This document shows, one piece after another, positions 55,364 to 64,000 of a stretch of DNA of 64,000 nucleotides. The notes beneath the pieces are model-generated. The model made no database searches, was not told the origin of the DNA, and worked only from the letters and a program-made list of their open reading frames with translations. Within the stretch, counting starts at the first letter, position 1; every line of letters starts with the position of its first letter. The translations under genes and the position numbers were made by a program. This stretch comes from Paramarasmius palmivorus (lineage: Eukaryota; Basidiomycota; Agaricomycetes; Agaricales; Marasmiaceae). The stretch lies in the NCBI GenBank assembly GCA_037176845.1, contig JAYKXP010000182.1, positions 20,850-84,849 on the forward strand, in the 5' to 3' direction.

Positions 55364-57376
55364 TTACCAAAAGTCATCGACAGTGTCAAGAGGCTCTACG
55401 CTATCTTCCAACTCCAACTCCTGTGCAGCAGCCGAAAAATCACACAGCACCAAAGGTTCAAACACGTTGTCAGCTGACATATTGCAGTTGGTGTCAACTC
55501 CTGCTGCTTTTGCATCCTTTACCGTCGCAAAACCAAGTTCAGAGGTTTGAAGCATGGTGGCCTGGTTAAACCATACTATCGAACCCCTGCCACGGGCTTC
55601 CTGCCAGCCTGTTCCGTGATTAGCGCCGCCATCTCCACAAGAACACAGAGGACGGCTGTTGGCATGAGATGGATGATCGCCATCGGTGACTAGAAACTCT
55701 GAAGAGTTCGTTAGGTCAAACCATGCTGCTGTCCCAGTGATGAACAGACTTACGTGCCCTGTCGATGTTGAAATGAAGAAAGAGAGAAGAGGGGTAAATG
55801 ATGAAGACACCCGGGGGCAGCTCCAGAACTACGCCCGCCTCCCAAATCACCAACCAACATCGTTCCCAGTGATCGAAGTGCCCATAAACAAACACCATAC
55901 ATACTCCCAGTGCCACGTTCTTGAAGTCAACATGGGGGTCGCAAAATACTCGATCCACTCCTTCTCGAGCTCCGTTAAGACAGAAGTTGAAAAAAATACC
56001 TCCGTAAGGCGCTTCAAAACCTTTGTTGGCCAGCATATAGTCGGAACATCGCCTGTAGCGCTCATAAACCCGCGGAAAGTATTTCTGAACGAGCGAGCAT
56101 CCTATTCGGGTAAGCACAGCAAAAGGCCACTTCTTGTTGAAGTATGGTTTGACCTTGTTGGTCTGCTTTGCGTGCCATTTGCTCATCCTTGGAGCCTGGA
56201 TAGGTCTTCGTCAGCTGAAGATCCGGCGAATAGAGGCGAACTCTTACCGCCTTGTTATTCCTGTCGTATCCAGCTATACAGAACCAGTGATCCCCTCGTA
56301 AATTATGACTAGATTCAAGCGCAGTTGGAGGCGTGGTATCGGCCATAAAACAGCGTGCCTCTTCCACGATATCCTTCATCATCGTCTTGATCTTGTTGGT
56401 GATGAAGGAACGGAAGATGACAATATGATAGCGACCGTCGGTAATCTTCGTCTCTTTTCTAGTACGAAGTCAACTTATGAGGACCGGCTCGACGATCGTT
56501 GGAGAAGACCTACTCGTTGTAAGGAACTGGTACTAGGTTAGGTATAATTTGCTTCGCTTTAAGAGAGTGTTTGATAGCCGTACGAACATCTTGAGAAGCA
56601 TTGAGGCCAGACCACATGGGTTTTGAGACTCGACCGTGGGTGGTGATGTTTGTGAACCCTACTTTGGCAACAAAAGCCTCGGCCTGGATTTTACGCTTGG
56701 CTTCACCGCGAGCACGTCATTTATCTTTTCGCTTCGAGCCAGTGGAGGGCATCTGAGGTGCTGGGACAGACGTGGCACTAGGCATGCAGGTCAGCGAGCG
56801 CCAGATGAGCAGCACAATACACTCACTGTTGGTATTGAACACCAGGAGGCGCATCAGGGACCCAACTGGTCGACTGCTGATTGGGATGGTTGTTTTTCCT
56901 CCGTTTCTTTTTTCTCCGTGGGCTTCGAGAACTGCTGCTGTGAGTGGAGGTGTCTGAGTTGCTATGGCCATTTCGGCTGGTGACTTGAAAGGGCCTGCCG
57001 CGTTCAACAATCAGAACAGCAACGAATAATCGGGAAGAAGTTACATACAATTCACCAAGTGAGCTAAGATCGGGCTGAGAGTTGAACTCTACGGTTGAAG
57101 AACCGGCGTCTTCTCCTCTACCAGCGTCTTCTCCGCTTTCCGATAGCATGAATGAATCAGCTTGATAAGGGGTAACACAGAGACGCAGAAAACATACATT
57201 TCGCTGAGCTGGGGGTCTTGATTACGCAGTTGTACGTGCATGTGTTGGTGGCGATGAAGAACCAAGTCTTCAAGGAATAGGCTCTCCGAGACCAACCCTT
57301 CAGAGACCGTAGTGTTGGGAAAGATGGCGTTTACCAGCCGAGCCACTGAGCGAGTGAAGTAGGGAACTGAAGCCAT
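55364..57376 (-). pseudogene. 2OG-Fe(II) dioxygenase-like gene with one in-frame TGA
   Basis: The leader exons (57376-56720) are low complexity with a basic run (RSPRRKKKRRKNN). The frame GSKRKDK, TGA (about 56717-56719), RARGEAKRKIQAEAFVAKV is open on both sides of the stop, and the second half continues with the expected GRVSKPMWSGL. The catalytic exon (about 56200-55752) reads FFNFCLNGAREGVDRVFCD, PHVDFKN with the HxD metal pair, LGVCMVFVYGHFD, WLVIWEAGVVLELPPGVF and YPSSLFLHFNID with the distal His. After an intron it continues EFLVTDGDH, RGSIVWFNQATMLQT and an acidic tail. This is the mushroom-expanded dioxygenase-like family related to, but distinct from, the TET/JBP gene at 17-18.8 kb. 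Ligands are kept. Reading the stop as a nonsense mutation (CGA to TGA) is my inference; it might instead separate a small upstream gene. Confidence 0.6.
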
Positions 57377-58121
57377 GATGAGCTTGTGTATCTGAAACGT
57401 CGCCGACGTTTTATGGGATGCATCTCAGGTCTAGAAAAAAGGTCGATTAGCTGCTGCGTCTCATGTCGACGAAAAAAGCAGCGTCTTCTATTGATGTCCT
57501 AGTCAGTAGCAATCACGGGGCCTTCTTGTGACGAACTCAGCTCGCAGGTCTCTATTTCGGTTGGTATTCCTTCCCACCACGGAAGACGTAAGGCGTCCAG
57601 CGTAACCGATTTCGTGAACTTGGGTCTAAAAGCCAAATGAGCATGAGATAGTGAAGCAGCGAAGGATTGGCCGACCGTTGCACTGAATAACGAAGAGCAT
57701 GCGGTTGGGGAAGGCCATGGGATAGCCAAGCTTCCAGTTGCTTTCCTTGGTAGGAAACCTCGGGGTCTGGGCTACTAGCTGATGAGAGTTTCCAGTTGTT
57801 GGCTGATCTGAAATCAACAAACAGTTCCCGTGGCCATGTTCGTGTGACACAGAACTCCCGCGATGATAATCGAGCTCCGCACGGTTTCCGATTCCTGATT
57901 CACTGCTGTTTTAGTCACAACGCAAGATAGGGTGTATTGTTTGGATGGTACTGGGGTGGCTAATACAGGAAAGAGGAAAGAAAGTAGTGAGTGGGAAAAG
58001 ATGTTAAGAAGAACACGAGGGAAAAAGGTGTACAATGGCACGATGTTGGATGAGGGTAGGCAGAGAATGGAAATAAAGCGTCTCTTTAGTGAATAGCGAG
58101 TGCTTTGAGGTGTCGTTTCCA
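57377..58121. other. Intergenic, no recognised gene
   Basis: The interval between the convergent-side end of the HNH-like gene and the dioxygenase leader. Only short shadow frames. Confidence 0.4.
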
Positions 58122-59694
58122 TTAGATTTCTGTGGGGTTCTGTACCTCTTGTCTCCAGCGGTCGACCTCCATATTCTGGGCTTCCATCTCCTGCGACGCC
58201 TTGATCATGCCAGCCCAAGTCCACAGTGCGCTGACAATGCCCTTGGAGCCTTCCCAATCATGTTTCGGGGTGTTTTCCGACCGCCTCTTTGCTTTTTGGA
58301 CACCCTGCTGGCTTCGTTGCCTTGCTCTACTTCCGCTGGGGCCGGCAGCTCCTTCCTCCGATCCTTTACCACTACTGCTTCTTTTCCCACTAGCGGATCT
58401 TTTACTACTACCGCCCCCTTTACCACTACCGCCTCTGCCGCTGCCACCACCTCTGCTGCCACCACCGCCTCTCCTGCGTCCAGGATGAGGGTCATCTGAA
58501 TGATCCGAATTCCCTTGATTGGTATCAAGTTCGGGCATGTAGGGGCCGCCGCCTTCGTTGTAGATTGCCTGAACGTCTTTTATGAATTCCATGAATTCTG
58601 TGTCCTGCTCGGCGAAAGTGCACAGTGCGACAACTCCATAGTGGTGGTCCCAAATGGTGTCCGGGACCTTTGATGAGGAGTATTCTTCTCGAGGAAGTCT
58701 GACTATCTTGCCATCCCATACTTCGGTTTTTGAAGACAGCATGTTGGCTAGCTCGATATGGTGGTATTTGTGCTCGATTGACATCACGTGAAAATGAATT
58801 GTCTCCTGGTACGTCTGCAGCTTTTCTTGATCCGAGGGATGATCTGAAACCTTGACGTCCTCCCTGGTCATGTATTTGTTCGGGATCTGTCGGCAGATGA
58901 GGAAACTTCGCAAGCAGAAGAGGCGATTCTTACCCGTAAAAAAGAGCATACCGGGGAAGATCCGTCGCCAATTTGCCCGAGGTAGGTGTGAAGCCTTTTT
59001 GTGACAAGGAGGCCGTTGCGGACGTCGTCTACTTTGGTGATAAGTCCCTGGGACATGAAGGAAATGTACTGAGCTAGTATGAGCCCACTTTCTTTATTCA
59101 AATCTCAACCGAAGGTACTTACGGGGTCATGCCTGGCATGAGGAAAGAGGTGGATAGCATGGCAGCCAGTGGCATTTTTCTCCCATTGAACGATCTTCTT
59201 AGGAGGTTTGTGCTCCGTAAGGACGCAGAAGGGGTAGAGGAGGGGGTAGCTTTTATTATTAACGATAATTATGGTTAAGGCCTGGTCCCGATGCATTACC
59301 CTTTCGCGAAAGTCAGGTTCGCGAGCCTGTGTGGAATCTTGGATAGTACTGCGCTCAATCATGCCTTTGGGGTCAGCGATGAAGCCTTTGACGTAGTCTA
59401 TGGGGCGAATTAGTTGGGGCGTATCACTGTTTGCCTCAGAACTTACCGACTTTGTATGTAAAACAGTCCCCATCTTTAACAATATGATTTGAATTCTGTC
59501 CTAGCCTCTTCCCTTTGTGCCGCAGGTCTCCAGGTTTGGGAACGATGCAGTGCAGCATGTGGAGCATCCATGGTATTGGGGAATTGGTGACGGCCTCCAC
59601 AATATCCAGGGGAACCTTCAGAGTTAGGGTACGCCATATCACTGGGCTGTTGGGTCACTTCAGTCACCCCCCATACAGGACCTAATAGGTCCAT
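58122..59694 (-). CDS. HNH-like nuclease-domain protein with Gly-rich tail
   Basis: Five exons join across short introns. Order: VIWRTLTLKVPLDIVEAV and WMLHMLHCIVPKPGDLRHKG; DYVKGFIADPKGMIERSTIQ; an HNH-like core CHAIHLFPHARHDP followed by QYISFMSQGLITKVDDVRNG and LLVTKRLHTYLGQIGDG (about 59190-58960), where the first His pair and the DDxRNGLLL...LH block match the fungal HNH_2 type; then IPNKYMTREDVKVSDHPSD, TIWDHHYGVVALCTFAEQ; and a Gly/Ser/Lys/Arg-rich linker (58490-58330) before WTWAGMIKASQEMEAQNMEV. It probably binds or cuts nucleic acid in the nucleus. The start is uncertain: MDLLGPVWGV at 59694 is in a different frame unless a very short intron is present. No stop interrupts the main frame. 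Identification rests on a short motif, so an inactive relative is possible. Confidence 0.5.
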
Positions 59695-60460
59695 CTCTTG
59701 AGGTGAGCAGTTGGGCCTCTTAGGTGGGTTTTTTAGTTGTGGTTACCTCAATAGGCAACTACCTCTACCTTAAGCCTGCAATAGGGTATTTTCCTGGAAT
59801 TCAGCTAAATTGAGGTTTAGGCAGCTACCTATATAGTATAAAAGATTTCAAGCTATTGCCTGGGCTTTATTGGTAAATACCATATTTGTGTGACGTGACA
59901 GGGGGTGTCAGGGGTCCTGATTCTGAAAAATAGGCTATAAAATAGGCATTTATGCTCTGATATTGCTTTCAATTATTCTATTGATGCCTTTATCTTGTTT
60001 TAAGTGTTTATAAGACTTGGATAGTGTAAATCCTATATAATTGTGCCTATTTCTCATTAAATAGCATGCTCTCCAATATAGGCTATACAAATGTAAATGT
60101 GACATATAAAATGCTATTGAGTATTGATATTAGACATAATAATCAGAGTAAAATAATATAAAACTCTAACCACAAAAGCAGCACAGTATTTACTATTAGT
60201 AGCTTAAAATATAGATGCTAACACTATAAAACTGTAATCTTATCAATTTGGTGAGTATTATAGGTAGCTATCTGTAAATTGAAAGCAGATATCTGATTCC
60301 ATATAACTTAAGAATCTCTATCTATCATTTAAAAATAAGATAGGTAGCAACCTGTATTCTCTAGGCACTTGCTTTAATATAAATGGTGTCTACCATAGCT
60401 CATAGGTATATACCTTGAGTTAGTCTATACTATAGGTAATTACCTGAAAGTGATGTGGGT
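59695..60460. other. AT-rich, noncoding, subterminal region
   Basis: No gene. Very AT-rich with scattered copies of the AGGTANNTACCT palindrome. Base composition changes sharply at about 59700 from the gene island to the left. Confidence 0.5.
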
Positions 60461-60595
60461 AACAGGTAGTAACCTATATCTTTCAGGTATCTGCCTAACA
60501 TCAATGTATCTACCACAGATCTCAGGTAGTTGCCTCAGGCTCTTTTAGACTACAGGTAATTACCTCAAAGCTATATAAGTGACAGGTGTTTGCCT
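59819..60595. repeat. Cluster of CAGGTANNTRCCT palindromic motifs
   Basis: Copies at about 59819, 60262, 60342, 60433, 60463, 60484, 60523, 60553 and 60583, for example CAGGTAATTACCT, CAGGTAGTTGCCT and CAGGTGTTTGCCT. Each is near-palindromic around a 3-base centre. The spacing tightens toward 60600. Partial copies recur in the right arm of the large inverted repeat (63863, 63915, 63947, 63992). Confidence 0.7.
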
Positions 60596-62080
60596 GAGAT
60601 AGATATATAAAATAATACATATATTATTATACTTTCTATAATCCAAAACAGGCAAGGACCCAGAGGAATTCATGAATTAATTTTTTACATACTTTATGGC
60701 GCTTTTTTGGACGCTTTTTTAACAGGAAAATAATTCCCACCCTTCTGACATCATTTAAACATTATTTTAAAGTTATTTTAGAGTTTTTGAGCGCTTTTTG
60801 AGCGCTTTTTTTAATGGAAAATTATTCCCACCCTTCTGACATCATTTGAGATCTTCTCCACTCCGCTTTTTTGGTCCCAAAATAGAAGGTGCTCTTACCT
60901 CACTATTTTCTACCTGGAATCAATGCATTGGGGGGCTATTGGGGCATGCTGGGGGCTATAAAAATCACATTTTTGAGGGAATATGTTCTAATATGTTCTA
61001 AAAGCATGCTACTGCAATTGGGGGGCAGGAGAATGCAAAAAAAGCGGTCCAAATATGGTAATTCAGGAAAATGGCCTGTTGGATCTTGGGCTACAGGGCA
61101 GATATTGACATGGGGTAAGTTGGAGGACCTAGATACATTAAATACAAGGCTGGAGACACCAAATAGTACATAGATTAGTGGGATAATGGTGTTTAAATAT
61201 CAAAAATACTGAAAATCTCTGAAATTGGGGGAATAAGATTACAGGATGGGATGTAATGCAGCTAGGGCTTAGATGTTGTGGAACAGAGATGATATATATG
61301 TCCCCTTGATGGGTTTACAATCCTGGAGAGCTGCCTATTTTTCCAGATTTATTACAGCTAAATTCGCTTTTTTTGGACATTGGTAATACTATACCACAGG
61401 GAATGATTGGGATAGGCTAATTCTTGTTCATAACCCACTCTAGGGTATACAGATGACGAATATATACTTGCCCAAGCACTCCTGTATGTGCAACACCTTG
61501 TTCAATCCAATGTATTGTACAGTTATGTAACACAGGCAGTAATACATGAATAGCACCTCAGGGAAGCATCCCAGCACCAAGGAGAGTTGAGAATCGAGTT
61601 TAGGCACTCAAAATACACTTTCCTACTATGGAAGTACATTTTTTGAATACATCTGTATGTTGCTACATAAAAAATCGCATTTTTAGGGGTTTTTATGCAC
61701 TGGAGCATGTGGACTGCTCCTAAAATCACCAAAAGTGAATTAGAGACTGCTCACTATGCATAGAACAGGAATATCAATTGCCTCCATGAGTCCCATGACA
61801 GCAAACCATATGCCAGATGCATCAATTCTTGCACAATTACAGAAAACATGTAATATTGATGTAGTATTACAGGGAGTGATCTGGAGGCTTGGGGAACCTC
61901 AAAATCGAATTCAGGGTGCAAAAACACCTAAGAAATGTCCTAGGGATTAAAGGAATTCAGTTACTGTAGCTTGACATATGTCCAAGTCATCTTTATAGGC
62001 TTATGTGTAAAGTACTTGCAATCAATCTTTAACTTGAATTGTCTGACCTTTTCATTAAGCATTCTGAGATCAACTAGACA
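60460..62080 (+). repeat. Long inverted repeat, left arm
   Basis: The reverse complement of 62180-64000 follows this arm nearly throughout, with point changes and small gaps. Landmarks: AGGAATTCATGAATTAAT (60663) against its partner near 63770; ATTCCCACCCTTCTGACATC (60819) against 63590; GGGGGCTATTGGGGCATGC (60930) against 63475; GACATGGGGTAAGTTGGAGG (61107) against 63270; and GGAATTCAGTTACTGTAGC (61950) against 62300. No transposase frame; a small internal direct duplication at 60724 and 60819. Confidence 0.8.
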
Positions 62081-62179
62081 CCAAATTGTATTATATACTT
62101 CATATTCTAATGTCATAGGAGTTGGTAATGCTCAGTTCTTAGGGTGGTCTAATGGTCTAATGGTCTGAAAGACCTAAAA
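62081..62179. other. Loop between the arms of the long inverted repeat
   Basis: About 100 bp, including a short duplication (GGTCTAATGGTCTAATGGTC at 62142-62165), separates the arms. Confidence 0.6.
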
Positions 62180-64000
62180 TGAAAAGGTCAGGAGCAATCC
62201 AAGATAAAGATTGATTGCAGTTATGTACTTTACACAATAAGGCCTATAAAGATAACTTTGGAACTTGGACATGAAGTCAAGCTACAGTACCTGAATTCCT
62301 TTAAATCCCATAGGGAACCATTTCTTAGGTGATTTTGCACCCTGAATTCGACTTTTTGAGGGTTCCCCACAGCCATCCAGATCAACCATCCCTGTAATAC
62401 GACATCAATATTTACATGTTTTCTGTTAATTGTGCAAGAACATTGATCGCATCTGGCATAAGAGTGTTGCTGTCATGGGACTCATGGATTGGCAAAGTGA
62501 TATTCTTCGCTGTTCTATGCATACGTGGAGCAGTCTCTAATTACACTTTTGGTGATGTGAACTTTAAGGAAGCATGTCACTACATGCTTCTCCATGTGCA
62601 TAAAAATCGCCCTAATAAAAATGCATGATTTTTTATTGTAGCAACAAACAGATGTTATTCAAAATAATGTACTTCCAATCCATATTAGTACCCCGATAAA
62701 GTAGGATTAGGAATGTGCCTAAAGTTGAGAGCCTAAACTCGCATTCACAAAACTTCTCCTTGGTGGCTGGGATGCTTCCCTGAGGTGCTATATTCATGGT
62801 ATATCCTGCCTGTGTGTTACATAACTGTACAAATACATTGGATATTGTAACCAAGGTGTTAGCACCATACAGGACGTGCTTGGGCAAGTATATATTTCGT
62901 CATCAGTATCCCCTCAGAGTGGGTTAGGAACAAGAAATTAGTCCAATCCCTAATCATTCCCTGTGTGTTCGATAAAAGAATTACCAATGTTCCAAAAAAG
63001 GCGAATTTAGCTGTAATAAATACTGGAAAATATTAGAGCAGCCCTTCCAGGGATTGGTAAATAAACCCATTCAAGGGGACATAAATATCATCTCTGGTTC
63101 CTCAACAACTAAGGCCCCTAGCTGCATTACATCCCATCCTGTTAATCTGTAATCCCTCCAATTTCAGAGATTTTCAGTCATTTTTGATATTTCAACACCA
63201 ATTATATCCCACTAAACTATGTACTTATTTGGTGTCTCCAGCCATGGTATTTAATGTATCTATGGTCCTCCAACTTACCCCATGTTCAATATTCTGCCCT
63301 CGTAAAGCCCCAAGATGGGCAACAGGCCCATTTTCCTGAAATTACCATATTTTTGGACCGTTTTTCTTATTTTTGCATGCTCCTGCCCCCAATTGCATGA
63401 AGCATGCTGTCAGAACATATATAGGAACATAATTCCCTCACAAAATTGTGAATTTTATAGCCCCCCCGAGCATGCCCCAATAGCCCCCCAATGCCATTGA
63501 TTCCAAGGTAGAAGAAAATAGTGAGGTAAAGAGCCCACCATTCTATTTTGGGGACCAAAAATGCGGAGGTGTGAGAAGGATCTCAAATGATGTACAGAAG
63601 GGGGTCGGGAATAATTTTCCATTTAAAAAAAGCGCTCAAACAGTCGCTCAAAAAACTCTAAATATACTTTTAAAATAATGTTTTAAATGATGTCAGAAAG
63701 GGGTGGGAAATATTTTCTCCTGGTAAAAAGAAGGACCCAAAAAAGTCGCCATCAAAGTAATGTAAAAAAATTAAATCCTGAATTTCCTCTGGGTCCTATT
63801 GCCTGATTTGGATTAAATGATTGAAGTATAATAATATATGTATTAATGTGTAATATATCTTTCACTCGGCGAACCACCTGTCACTTATATAGCCTTTGAA
63901 GGTTAATTAAGTACCTGTTACTGTAGTCTTAAACGAGCCTGGGGCAACTACCTGAGATCTGTGGGTAGATAGATACAGTAGATGTTAGGGCAGATACCTG
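62180..64000 (-). repeat. Long inverted repeat, right arm (continues past the window)
   Basis: Partner of 60460-62080. At the end of the window the match is still running (GGGCAACTACCTGAGATC against 60510-60540), so the palindrome is longer than visible. Arm identity looks like 80-90% by eye. Small frames inside are on both strands and not shared between the arms. Confidence 0.8.

Overview
This window reads as the accessory, transposon-dense part of an Agaricomycete (mushroom-forming Basidiomycota) genome. The reasons are short introns with GT...YAG borders in nearly every gene, a KDZ-family transposase with its Cys-rich CxC2 region, TET/JBP-type and other 2-oxoglutarate dioxygenases of the kind expanded in mushrooms, and Ty3/gypsy gag, protease and pre-RT sequences of the Agaricomycete type. 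No ordinary conserved housekeeping gene was recognised. All names come from reading motifs in the translated sequence; no database search was possible.

Layout. 1-8.7 kb: decayed gene-like repeats, partly duplicated and inverted, with no gene I trust. 8.7-10.65 kb: a Ser/Pro/Val-rich repetitive gene that appears split by a 0.94-kb MITE-like element with 32-bp inverted ends. 12.72-26.29 kb: a 13.6-kb DNA transposon bounded by matching inverted ends, each holding two ACTTTGCAAAGT palindromes 35 bp apart. It carries a KDZ transposase (-), a TET/JBP-like dioxygenase (+), a small Ser-rich protein (-), a protein with viroplasmin/RNase H1-N-like modules (-), a small basic protein (+) and a large multi-exon Agaricomycete protein (+).

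26.99-46.61 kb: a 19.6-kb LTR retrotransposon on the minus strand, with 1892-bp LTRs, TG...CA ends and a GCGC target duplication. It keeps gag, a retropepsin-like ORF and the pol segment just before reverse transcriptase; RT, RNase H and integrase are missing. In their place are three intron-bearing genes in antisense (plus) orientation and a second, truncated gag-only LTR element. The inner LTR copies differ much more from each other than the outer LTRs do, so the whole composite seems to have moved recently as one unit. Four polypurine tracts in this block are each followed by a hairpin with a different stem but the same TCCT loop.

46.6-51.7 kb: the other half of the repeat copy split by the LTR element, then a truncated membrane-protein gene. 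51.7-59.7 kb: an island with a HECT-like ubiquitin ligase gene (+), a second 2OG-Fe(II) dioxygenase-like gene (-) and an HNH-like gene (-); the first two each hold one in-frame TGA. 59.7-64 kb: AT-rich DNA with a cluster of CAGGTANNTRCCT palindromes next to one arm of a diverged inverted repeat more than 3.4 kb long that runs off the window.

In function, the KDZ element combines its own mobility gene with a predicted modified-cytosine or thymine dioxygenase and nucleic-acid-binding proteins. The LTR composite has no enzymes for its own transposition and would depend on proteins supplied in trans.
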